From positions 124,001 to 188,000 of the forward strand of contig JAGVVL010000017.1 of assembly GCA_018287875.1 (NCBI GenBank): a DNA stretch of 64,000 bases, written 5' to 3'. How positions within the stretch are numbered: position 1 is the first letter of the stretch; each line of letters opens with the position of its first letter. Shown here in pieces: positions 33,977-45,300 of this stretch. The notes under the pieces are model-generated. The model made no database searches. It saw nothing but the letters and a program-made list of their open reading frames with translations, and was not told where the DNA came from. This stretch comes from Nigrospora sphaerica (Eukaryota; Ascomycota; Sordariomycetes; Amphisphaeriales; Apiosporaceae). Position numbers and translations under genes: made by a program.

Positions 33977-34633
33977 GAGGTGCCACTGCAACAACGGTTC
34001 CCCTCTCTTCTTAATTAGTACTGTCCTCCTATAGTTGATATACGTGACGTGGCGCTACGCTCCAATTTCGATTTCCTGCCCCAATGTAAAGAGAGTCCGC
34101 ATGCTGGAAACGTCCTGTGTGCTTTCGTGTTCTGATCGTCCCGTGTCGGTTATTCTCGACACGGACGAAACGTACCTCTTGCCAAGCCGTTTCTCGCCTG
34201 TCGATGCCGACAGAACATGGGGGTCTGATTACACGTGATGGTACTCCTCGCGTAATAGGTGGACTTCCCATTCCGGTTTCGCAAGGACCCCGGATGGTAT
34301 CCGTATGGAGCGGTATGGGGAAGGCGCCTATGCATATGTATAACAGCGCGCCATCATGCATGCACGCTTATCTGCACCGTCATCATCTCACCCCGAGGGG
34401 GAATCTATGTTATGTCCCCACACGTCCGACGGAATCTCGCCATTATCGTTCGTGGCAAGTCGCTCAACGCACATCTCCGGGCGCCGGGCATGACGACGGA
34501 CGTCGAATGAGACGTCGCGCCGCGTCTTTGACATAGCATAAGACAGGATCCAAAATGCCCGCAGTTTGGACATGTGGGCAAGTCTGTTTCCGCCAACCTA
34601 TTCACTGTACGCATCTGGACGATAACACGCAAA
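33977..34633. promoter_or_regulatory. Promoter region of P450-3
   Basis: 657 bp without a gene; contains aatctcgc at 34433, the same 8-mer found in the bANK and PKS/hydrolase promoters. Confidence 0.4.
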
Positions 34634-36631
34634 ATGTCTACCATTGTTTCTGAAATTGGGTCGCTTCTGGGGGGGGAGGACTTGACAATTCCTGTTTGGA
34701 CGGCCGCGAAGCTCCTCGGTGCCGTTTTCGCCGTCTACGTCGTCGGCATCGCCACTTACCGCTTGACATTCCACCCTCTGGCCAAGTTCCCCGGCCCCTT
34801 CCTGTGCCGTGTTAGTTACTGGCAGCAGTGCTACTACGAGGCCATTTGCAACGGCAGGTTCTCCGAGAGACTTCCCGAGTACCATCGCAAGTATGGTGAG
34901 TAACCACACCCAGTCGTTTCAAGCCAAGCTTCGCTGCCGCCGTCTCACCCGTCGCTCCGCCAGGTCCCATCGTCAGAATCAGCCCCAACGAGGTCCATGT
35001 GCAGGATGCCTCGCTCTATCACGAGTAAGACAGCCGGTGACCGCGCGGTGGAGTGACGACTGATCTGGGGTAAAACCAGGATATACAAGCAGGGTTCCGC
35101 ATTCACCAAGGATCCCACCTCCTACGCCCTGGGCGTCTCGGAGGCCATGGCCTTCACGGCCCCGGTGGACAAGCACCGGGCCAAGCGCAAGACGCTGGAT
35201 CCCAGCTTTTCCAAGCAGCGTGTCGGTCTGATGGAAGACGGCCTCTACGAAGAGCTCGAGCTCGTGATTGATCAGATCAAGAATTACGAGAGGCGAGACG
35301 AGGAAGTGCCCATCATGGAGCTGTTCTTCTGCTACACTGTGGGGTCCCCCATCGACCCTCCATCCGTTCGGTGTTGACTTGGCGGCAGGGAGATATCATT
35401 TCTCGCTACCTCTTCGGCCAAAGCTTAGGCTTGGTAACGTCGCCCGACTTTATCCAGCGCGCGGAGCAGATGAGGTCCTTTACCAAGGGGATCTGGGTCG
35501 CTGTTCATTTCCAGTTCTTGCGCAACATGATGCTCGCCCTCCCCCGCCGTCTCATGGCATTTCTGAGCGATGAGTGGGTCAAAGTCCTTTGGGTACGTTC
35601 CTCCCGTCTACTCTGCGGCACTCCCCTAAGGCCCTACCGCTAACGGACCTGCGCTCCAGTTCACCGAGAAGTTAGCCAAGGACGCCATCCGCCAGTTCAG
35701 CCTGGAGAAAGCGCTCGCCAAGGCGCCCGTCGACGAGACCATCTTTGACCGTCTCCTCACCGACCACGCCCGGCTTCAAGGCAAGGGCAAGCAGAGCGTC
35801 CGGCCGCCCAACTTCCGAACGCTCGCCGACGAGAGCACCGGCATCCTGAACGCGGGGACCGAGCCCGCCGCCAGCATGCTGAGCTACGCCACCTACTTCT
35901 GGCTCAAGTTTCCCCACGTGCAGGCGCGCGTGCTGGAGGAGCTCGAGAGCGTGGCGCCGGCCGGCGAACGCATGCCTCTCGCGAAGATCGAGGCGCTGCC
36001 CTATTTTGTAAGCACGGCCGCGTGATGAGGGGGCCGGGGGGGTTGGAAGCCTCGGACGTACTACCCAAACGCGCAGACTAACCACGCCTTGTGCGCAGAC
36101 GGGCTTCGTCAAGGAAAGCCTCCGCTACATGCCGCTGGTGCCGGGCCGTCTTCCGCGCACGGTGCCGGCGGGCGGCCTCTACGTGCCTTCGGCCCGGCAG
36201 ACGATTCCCGAGGGCGCCGTCGTCGGCATGAGCCACCTCGCCATCCACTTCGACCCGGCCATCTTTGAGGATCCCCACGAGTTCCGTCCGGAGCGCTGGA
36301 TGGGCGAAGGCGGCAAGGAGCTCAACCACTGGCTCCTGTCCTTCTCCAAGGGACGAACCGACTGCATCGGAAAGACGTGAGTTCTCGCCTCTCCCCCCGT
36401 CGCCCGAAAGCGTTTCGCTTCCAACCGAACCCTTGGTTGCTAACCACCGTCTCTCCCCACAGCTTGGCCTACGCCGAGATGCACCTCATCCTCGCCAACC
36501 TGTTCAGGCGCTTCGAAGTCCAGCCCACGCCCAACATTGACAAGGACATGGTTTGGGTGGACCGCGTCATTGTCCACTCCACCCGGAACCTGCGGATCAA
36601 GGTGAAGTCCAAGGACGATGCTCGTGCCTGA
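34634..36631 (+). CDS. Cytochrome P450 monooxygenase (P450-3)
   Basis: Seven exons (34634-34895, 34964-35024, 35080-35338, 35389-35592, 35660-36007, 36099-36376, 36463-36631), all with GT-AG introns and matching phases, give 526 residues. The ATG at 34634 has the context aaaatg. The anchor is KLLGAVFAVYVVGIATYRL, followed by FHPLAKFPGP, IVRISPNEVHVQD, a kinked I-helix STGILNAGTEPAASML (Gly-Thr-Glu-Pro in place of the common Gly-x-Asp/Glu-Thr-Thr), KESLR (ExxR), FRPERWM and the haem motif FSKGRTDCIG with Cys467. The missing second Thr of the oxygen-activation motif is unusual and could indicate a non-hydroxylating reaction. Same strand as P450-2, 657 bp downstream. ER-bound tailoring enzyme. 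Confidence 0.92.
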
Positions 36632-37532
36632 ACATGAGCGCTCCGGACTCGGCACCTGAACACGCCGTCTTCGGGAACTGTCCGCCTTTCCCCATCCGAT
36701 GGCCTGGTGGACACGATGATGTCTGGGACGGGACGGCGGGGTATACAACCGTGATGTATGTAGATACGGCCGGTGTGGCTCCGGCTAGACTTTGGTAACC
36801 ATTTCTACCCAAGCGACCCATGGGTTGAACATAGGTTGCCAAGTGAACCCATGGGCGCCCATGGGTACTATGTAACTTAAAGGTTACTTATAAGTAGAAC
36901 TTGAAATCTAAAGGGAGCCTATGAGCAACCTAAGTATTTCTAGGTCACCTAGAAAACACATGGTTTTTTCTGGGTAACCCGTGGGCGCCCATTACCGAAG
37001 CCTAGCTCCAGCGTATCTAGAGCCTTACGCGGCAGCAGATAGCCAAATGGAACCAGGTTTACCACACAGCCTTGCCTGCCCCATGTACTTATTCTACCAA
37101 TCTCTCATTCATTCCTTGCGTATCGCTATACATGGGGTTCTCCGGTCAATTTACTGTCTCTTCCCCAACACTGGTTAGATCTGGCGTCGACCTGGTCAGT
37201 GCGCTGGGCAGCTCACCTTCAACGCCCCCATTCTAGCTGGCGACTTGAACTCGATAGCTCACTCAACACTTCTTTTCTGTCGGCCTCTTACGGCGTTATC
37301 TCCTTCCCAGGCCTCGGAGCGTAACAACTAAGCTAAACAATGGTTAATTTTGCTACAATAACCTTGTTTTACCATGGCTACTCTTTCTACTTACTTACAC
37401 ACTTGCTTTAGGCACTTTACACAAGTTTTAGAGTGCTCACAGGGCTCACCATCTATGTCACAACAAAAGACTCGTGTATTCAGGCAGGCCCAGGGAGATG
37501 CCATCCACTAACATCGTACATACGTCTGACTA
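36632..37532. other. Intergenic with palindrome-rich segment
   Basis: 900 bp between convergent 3' ends. Around 36,800-36,990 there are repeated words cccatgggt, gggcgccca and ggtaac(c). These include a perfect 20-bp palindrome at 36847-36866, and gtgggcgcccat recurs near 36,981. No gene seen. Confidence 0.5.
36847..36866. repeat. Perfect 20-bp palindrome
   Basis: The sequence acccatgggcgcccatgggt reads identically on both strands and contains two catggg arms around ggcgcc. It lies between the 3' ends of P450-3 and the hydrolase, so a terminator, protein site or mobile-element end are all conceivable. Confidence 0.8.
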
Positions 37533-38539
37533 CTACTGATCAATACCCCCCTGGAGCGCCGCCTGGATGAAACGCACCGTCGCCGCCACCATTTCCTTGG
37601 AACCGTCACCGGTCGCGATGTTCAGGTGGCCCTTGCCCTTGGCGAGATACATCTCCTTGGGGCTCAGGATGCGGGAAAAGGCCTGCTTCTGCTCCTCGGG
37701 CGGGGAGATGTCGTCGAGCTCGGGCACGATCATCATGACGGGGGCCTTGACCATGTCGAGGTACTCGCGGGGGCGGAACATGGCGAGCTTCTGGTACGTC
37801 TGCAGCGCGATGCGGTCGCGGAAGTCGGGGTGGCCGAGCTGCGAGGCGGCCTTCATGAGGCTGTAGGCCTCGAGGCCGCCGGGGCCGCCGCCGCCGCCGA
37901 AGCCGATGGGGTTGTCGCCGCGGGACGTGAAGGGCGGTAGCGAGAAGGGCTCGTTGCCGCGCAGCTGCGAGACGCGGTCGCGCACGAGCTGCGCGTACGC
38001 CTTGTCGGCCCGCTCAGGCCGCACGTAGGTGAAGAGCGGGCAGACCATGACGACGGCTTTGGGCCGCCGGTCCACGGCCGCGCACGTGGCGCTGACGACG
38101 CCGCCGAACGACATGCCCCAGAGCACGACGCGGCTCGAGTCGACGCTCGGCAGCCCCGCGACGAAGGTGTAGATATCGCTCAGGTCCTCGGCCATCTGCA
38201 GCGGGTTGAGCAGGTTCCGCGGCTCGCCGCCGCTGCCGCCCACGCTGCGCGCGTCGTACAGCAGCACGTTGAAGCCGGCCGTGTGGAAGGCCTCGGCCAC
38301 GTCGGGCAGCGTCATCTCCTTGACGCAGTTGAACTGCACGAGGCGTTCGTGTCAGCCGTCCGGCGACGCCCACGCCATGGCGGCAGTTAGTGAAAAGGAA
38401 GGGGAGAAGAAAATGGACGAACCCCATGGGACATGATGATGGCCGGCGCAGGGCCGTCAACCGTGTACAGCCATGCCGAGATGGAGGTGCCGTCAATCGT
38501 CTTGCATTCGACCAGCCGGTGACGCGTGTGTGGCACCAT
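37533..38539 (-). CDS. Alpha/beta hydrolase, putative trans-acting polyketide release enzyme
   Basis: Two exons, 38539-38423 and 38333-37533, give 305 residues. The intron (gttcgt donor, cactaac branch, gtgcag acceptor) joins IIMSHG to FNCVKEM. The nucleophile elbow is VVLWGMSFGG with Ser114. The likely acid is in VPELDDISPP and the catalytic His in KGKGHLNI. No signal peptide or membrane segment, so it is cytosolic. The fold and motifs (YDARSVGGSGGEPRN, QMAEDLSDIYTF) match the DUF1100/peptidase-S15-like hydrolases often found in fungal polyketide clusters. It is divergent from the PKS, sharing a 794-bp promoter. Since the PKS lacks a thioesterase or reductase domain, releasing the chain by hydrolysis or transesterification is the likely job. 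Acting later on a tailored ester is the alternative. Confidence 0.88.
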
Positions 38540-39333
38540 GGTGAGTGGGTTGAAGGGTATCGTCTAAGTGGGATGGGAATCGCCTGTCGGATGAGGACCA
38601 CTGGAAAGGGCGCTGTATTCATGCTCTTTGATGCTGGGGAGCTGCGACAACATGGCGCATGTATTGACTCCAAGGCCCGACAATCTCGCATAACATGGAT
38701 AGCATCGTTTGGGGGTCCGCATTACGGCCTTGATGTCGGCGACAAGTGATAATACCTTTCTCATGCGTGATTACTTGGACGCGCTGTTACCGTTTCGCAA
38801 GGATGACTGCAGCGAGAGTGAGTAATCGCCAGGGTGGGGGTGTGTATCGATTTTGGGGTTGGAACCAAATGCAGCTCTGTACCGCCGTAGTAATCTCGCA
38901 TCGGCGCGAACCCTTGTACCTGACCAACTCCGTTTCGCGGCACTGACTCCGTTTCACTTCCACGGCTCCGGGTTCCATTTCGGTACTGTATAGACGGTCC
39001 TGTCTCGATGCATCCAAGAGCATTTAGATAAGCCATTTCCAAGTAAGCCTGCGCCATCAGCACAGGTAATGCTCACCAGGACGAGCGCACATCACGTCCG
39101 TCACGATGGGTGATGCTCACGATACTGCAGTCTCAGTGTCATCTCCAGAGGGATTATGGCCGGGACGAAGAAGACAAGACGACGAAGAGTCAGCATCCAG
39201 TTGGATATAATAAGAGCAATCGATCCGATCTCGATCCAGAAGAAAGCATCATCCATCGCACTTCTGTCTTCCATGCAATAAGAGCCAACTCCCAGCTCGG
39301 AATCCCTTCATCTGTCAACCTTTTCACTTCACA
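38540..39333. promoter_or_regulatory. Bidirectional promoter of hydrolase and PKS
   Basis: 794 bp between divergent start codons. The 8-mer aatctcgc occurs at 38682 and 38892, both followed by at; atctcg recurs at 39228. The last 100 bp before the PKS ATG are C/T-rich. No gene of its own. Confidence 0.5.
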
Positions 39334-42300
39334 ATGTCCAGCCACACATTTCAGCAGGAGCCCGTGGCCATTGTCGGCTTCGCGTGCCGGCTCCCGGGAG
39401 GCAACCACAGCCCGCAGAAGCTCTGGGATTTCCTGGAGCGTGGCGGCATCTCGTCCAACGAGGTTCCCGAGAGTCGCTTCAACATCGACGGGCACTACGA
39501 TGGCTCACACAAGCCGGGGACGATGCGGCCAAAGGGCGGTATGTTCCTGGGCGACGTCGATCTCCGCGATTTCGACGCTTCCTTCTTCGAGATTGGAGGC
39601 ACAGAGGCCATCGCCATGGACCCGAACCAACGGCAGATGCTGGAAGTCGTCGTCGAGGGTCTCGAGAACGCTGGAATTACCCTTGAGAAGCTCGACGGCG
39701 CCCCGGTGGCCTGCTACGTCGGCTCTTATGCATCGGGCATGTTTTCCATCCTCCCTCGCGGCTTTTTCACGGCGCTAACAGGCTCACCTCGGCAGACTAC
39801 GGAGACATGCAGAACCGGGATGCCGAGGATCGCCCGGCCAACTGCGCCATCGGCGTGGGACGCTCCATCATGGCAAACCGCATCAGCTACTTCCTGAACA
39901 TCAAAGGCCCCAGCATCACCATTGACACGGCCTGTTCGGGAAGTCTGGTCGGGCTGGACCTGGCCTGCCGGTCGGTGCAGTCGGGCGAAGTCGACTCGGC
40001 CATCATCGCCGTGAGCAACTTGTACCTCAACCCGGACCACGTCATGGACGCCGGCAACGTGGGACAAGCGCACTCGCCGACGGCGCTGTGCCACACGTTC
40101 GACATCGAGGCGGATGGCTACGTCAAGGCTGAGGCGATTTCCTGCATCATCATCAAGAAGCTCTCCAAGGCCGTCGAGGATCGTGACCCGATTCGCGCCA
40201 TCGTCCGCGGCACGGCGTCCAACAGGTTCGTGGCGCCCGTTGCAGCTCTTTGCGCATCGCGTTCTGGCTCCCCAAGACAAGACTGCTGATCTTTTCTGTG
40301 CCCACTAGCAACGGCCGGACGGGTGGTATTGCGAGCCCCAGCTCCGAAGCACAGGCGGCTGCCATTCGCGCCGCCTACGCCAACGCTGGCATCTCCAACT
40401 TCAACGACACGGCCTATCTTGAGTGCCACGGCACCGGCACCCAAGCCGGCGACCCCACCGAAGTCAAGGGTGTGGGTTCCGTCTTCGCCGCGTCGCGCAA
40501 GGCCGAACAACCGCTCCTGATCGGGTCCATCAAGAGCAACATCGGCCATTCGGAGCCGGCCGCCGGTAACTCGGGTCTAATGAAGGTCATTCTGTCAATG
40601 GAGAAGGGCGTCATTCCGGGCACGCCGCTTTTCATTAACCCGAACCCCAAGAGTAAGAACATCCTCGTCTTCTCCACGCACGGCCAGTCGTTACTAATAC
40701 CGTGTAGTCGATTTCGAGGGCTTCAAGGTCAAGGCGTCGCGGACCGCGCTCCCCTGGCCGGACCAGGGATTCCCTCTACGCCGCGCCAGTATCAACTCTT
40801 TCGGATATGGCGGCTCCAACGCCCACGCCATCTTGGAGCTGCCGGCTGCGAAGTACCGAGAGTTCTTCGTCTCGTCCTACGGCGTCGCGGATGCGGAAGA
40901 CATCTACGAAATCGAAAGCACGACGACGGAACGGCCGCGCGTGCTGGTGGTCTCTGCCAACGATGCGCACTCGCTCAAGAACAACACCAAAGCCTTGAGC
41001 GACCACCTCTTCAACCCGCGGGTTCAGGTGGATCTGGAGGACCTGGCTTACACACTGTCGGAGCGCCGCACGCGCCTGTGGCACCGAGGCTTCATCACCA
41101 CCCAGACGACCGAGATCGATGAGGGCAGCTTCACCGTGAGCAAGAACACCGGCCAGCCCCCGAAGATCGCCCTCGTCTTCACCGGCCAGGGTGCGCAGTG
41201 GCCGCAGATGGGCAAGCAGCTCCTCGAATTCTTCCCGTGGACCCGTTCCATCCTCGAGGAGCTCGACACCGTGCTGCAGGCGCAGGCCGACCCTCCGGCG
41301 TGGTCCCTGGTCGAAGAGCTGGTCGAACTGCGCACCACCGACCACCTTCGCCAGCCCGAATTCTCGCAACCCCTCGTCACCGCGCTGCAGCTCTGCATCT
41401 TGGCCGTCCTGGAATCCTGGGGCGTGAAGGCGAGCAGCGTGGTCGGACACTCGTCGGGAGAGATCGCTGCCGCTTATGCGGCGGGCTTGCTCGACCGGGC
41501 TGGTGCCATGAAGGCCGCTTTTTACAGGGGACGGGCCGCCGTCAACAAGAAGAGCGAGGCCGAGGCCGACGTTGGCATGTTGGCCGTCGGTCTGGGGCCC
41601 GACGCCGTCGATCCGTACCTGCAAAAATACACGGGCGACTGCTGGATCGCCTGCTTCAACAGCCACAGCAGCGTGACGGTTTCCGGCCGCAAACCCGCTT
41701 TGGAGGCCTTGTCTGCCGAGCTTAAAGAGGCCGGGCTCTTCGCCCGACTTTTGCAGGTCGACCTCGCCTACCACTCGACGCTGATGGACTGCATCGGCGA
41801 GGAGTACAGCGACCTGTTGAATGGGGATGTGGAGTTCCGATCCACGCCTACCGGCTCCGACGTTCGCATGTTCTCGTCCGTCACGGCCGCCGAGAAGACA
41901 AGCGAGGCGGACGCGGCGTACTGGAAGGCGAACATGGTCTCCCCTGTGCGCTTTACCGAAGCGCTGACGCAGCTCGTGGAGCAAGACGCGCCCAGCTTCA
42001 TCATCGAAGTCGGACCCTCGGGCGCGCTCGCGGGGCCTGTTTCCCAGACACTCAAGAAGGTGCCCAAGGGAGCCGACGTGACCTACTGTGCGGCCTGGTC
42101 GCGCGGGGCCAACGCTGGAAAGTCCCTGTTTGACGTGGCCGGCCGCCTGTTCATCACGGGCGCGCCGATCGACCTGAAGCTGGTCAACGGCTACGACATG
42201 TCCAAGGTGCGGACCATTGTCGACCTCCCCAACTACAGCTGGAACCACACGGTCAAGTACTGGCACGAGAACGCGGCCAGCAAGGACTGGCGGTTCAAGA

Positions 42301-45300
42301 AGTACATCACGCACGACCTGCTGGGAAACAAGATCCCCGGAACCACTTGGGAGGCGCCCACATGGCGGAAGCACTTGAACCTGGCCGACGTCCCGTGGCT
42401 TCGCGACCACAAGATGGGCCCCGACGTGCTGGTGCCCGGCGCCGGTCTCGTTACGCTGGCCATCGAGGCCTTGTTCCAGAAGCACTGCGCGCTGAACCCC
42501 GACGAGGCCGTCGCCACGCCCAACGAGCTGGCCTACCGCATCCGCAACGTCAAGTTCGACCGCGCCGTCGTCGTCGAAGAGCAGCGGGCAACCACCATCA
42601 TGCTGACCCTCTCGAAGGTGCCGGGAGGCAAGGACTGGCACGAGTTCCGCATCCGGACCACGGCCGACGACGTCGTCTACGAGCACTGCGCGGGCCTGAT
42701 CCGCATCCAGGCGCCTCTGGGCGAGGACGAGGCGCTCACGGGCGCCGACCTGGCGCCCCTCCACCACCCCCAGTCGGCGAAGCTGTGGTACAAGGCGCAG
42801 CGCGAGGTCGGCATGGGCTTCGGGCCCGCTTTCCAGAAGATTAAGAGCATCGAGTCGGTCAGCGGCAGCCGCACATGCCGCACCATCGTTTCGCTCGAGC
42901 CGCCGGCGACCAAGTGGGAGCCCCAGTCCTACTACCCGATGCATCCCGCCGTCTTGGACGGCTGCCTGCAGACGGCGACGCCGGCCAACGCTGCGGGCGA
43001 GCGCAGCCTCGTCAAGGACACCATGATCCCCGCCTTGGTGGACGATGTCATCATCAACAAGATGCCCATGGGTTTGACCGAGGGCCTGTCCGTCGCCGAG
43101 TCCGTCTACACGGGACGCGGCCGCCCCGACGTGGCCAAGAGCTGGATCGCCAATGTCGCCATCCACGACCCCCAGACGGGCGCCCTGCTGCTGCGCGTCA
43201 AGGGCCTGAACTACATCAAGCTGGACGTCGAGGAGAAGCCGGACCCGCACGTGTTCCACGCCGCGACGTGGAAGCCGGATCTCTCGCTCCTCACCCAGGA
43301 CGAGGTTCTCTACCTCGACAGCGACAGCCGAGTGGACACCCTGATCGACCTGGCCGCCACCAAGGTCCCATCCCTGCGGGTGCTCGAGCTCAACCTCGAC
43401 CATTCCGACGCCTCGGCCCTGTGGTTCCAGGGAGACAAGTCGGCCCGGGCCGGCTACTCGGCGTACGACTTTGCATCTATGAGCGCCAAGACGCTCGTCA
43501 GCGTCCAGTCGGCCCACGAAGGGAAGAGGAACGCCTCGTTCCTGCTCGTCGACCAGGATAAACCAGACCTCGGACTGGCCAGCACTGATAACGGCTACGA
43601 CTTGGCCATCATTAAGGCAGCGAAGAAATCCGACATTCCCGTGGAGGCGACCATCAAGAAGCTCGAGGGTCAGCTGAAGAAGTCGGCCTTTGTTCTTGTT
43701 CTGCCGCCCGCTAGCGGGAACAGCGTGACCAAGAAGACGGCTGCCGAGCCGGTGACGCCGCCAGAATTCGACACTTCCTCTGTATCGTCGTCCGTCTCGG
43801 ATACCGGCACGCCTGCTTCGATGGAGGACTCGCCCGGGGGCTCTGTTCTTACGTCGCTGAACTCGTCCAGCACCGACCTCAAGGCCTTGTATGAGAAGCA
43901 CGGGGCCGATCTGCAGAAGCAGAAGGTGTTGGGCGAAGTGTTCCAATCCGTCTTGGAGATTCCCGGCACTTCCAACACGGACACGGGGTACCTGTGCCAC
44001 AACGGCAACAGCGAGCAGGAGGACGGCCCCCGGCTGGTTCGTGTCGCGCGCTTCTACGACAACGCGCCCCCCCTGTCGCCCACACTGCGGGCTACTCTGG
44101 AGAAAGCCGGCTGGACCGTCAAACTGGCGCCGGTCGAGGCGGTGGCCGCAGCCGAGGCGCCGGCGGGATCCGTGGTCTTGGTCGTGGACGAGCTCTCCAA
44201 GCCGGTGCTGACGACCATCACCGAGGTGAAGTGGGAGGCCCTTAAGCAGATTGTGTGCAGTGGCACGCCCCTGCTCTGGGTCACCAAGGGCGGCCAAACG
44301 GACCAGACCACGGACCCCGAGAACGCCCTGGTGCAGGGCCTGTTCCGCGTGGCGCGCAACGAGAACCCGCAGGCGCGGTTGACGACACTCGATGTCCAGT
44401 CGTCCACGAGCCCGGCCACGAGCCAAGCCATCGAGCGCGTTCTCGCCGCCCTGGGCAACGGCGCCCTGGCCGAGACGGAGTACGCGGAGCGCGACGGCGC
44501 CCTCCTGCTCCAGAGGGTCCGCCCCGACGAGTCTCTCAACACCTTCAAGGCGGCCGAGGCCGGCAAGAGCACCGAGCTCGTCACCAAAGGCCTCCACGCG
44601 ACCGAGGCGCAGATCCGGCTGCAGGCCACCAAGATCGGCACGCTCGAGAGCCTGACGTGGTGCGAGACGGCCGTCGGCGAGGTGCCCATGGAGCCCGGCA
44701 TGGTCGAGATCGAGGTCATGGCCGTGGGGGTCAACTTCAAGGTAGGTCTGACGGACGGGGATTTCGATGGCAGAAAGGAAGGTTCCGGTACTAACGCGAG
44801 CTTGGCATAGGACGTGGCGACGACCATGGGCATCGTGCCCGAGAACGAGTACACGATCGGATGCGAGTGCGCCGGCTACATCAAGCGCATCGCGCCCGGC
44901 CTCGACACGCACCTCAAGGTCGGCGACCGCGTCGCCGCCATGCGCAGCGGCACGTACGTGAACCGCGTGCAGTGCCCGCACGAGCGCGTGCACGTCATCC
45001 CCGAGTCCCTGAGCTACGAGGAGGCGGCTACGATTCCGCTGGTCTACCTCACGGCCATCTACGCCCTGTACTACCTCGGCAACCTCAAGGAAGGACAGGT
45101 CGGTGCCGCTCAAGCCTCCCTTCCCCTTCGCTGCCTTTGCCACTCCCGCTAACGTCTCCTCTTACGCTTGCAGAGCGTGCTGATCCACTCGGCTGCCGGT
45201 GGTGTCGGCATGGCGGCGATCCAACTGTGCCAGTACAAGAAATGCGACGTAGGTTCCGATCCTCGGCCGCCGGCGACGGCATGGCAGTGCTCACTGACGT

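Noticed and set aside
32161..36631. P450-2 and P450-3 as recent tandem duplicates
   Set aside because: One intron against six, different motif sequences and different lengths show separate lineages.
39736..39745. Canonical GT donor (gttttc at 39740) for PKS intron 1
   Set aside because: It ends exon 1 in the wrong phase for the actacgg acceptor and loses the conserved KS frame, whereas the GC donor at 39737 preserves it.
40776..45143. 1,455-codon open frame antisense to the PKS
   Set aside because: It mirrors a GC-rich coding exon; stops are rare on the opposite strand because of codon bias. It has Val/Gly/Arg/Leu-rich nonsense composition and no domains.
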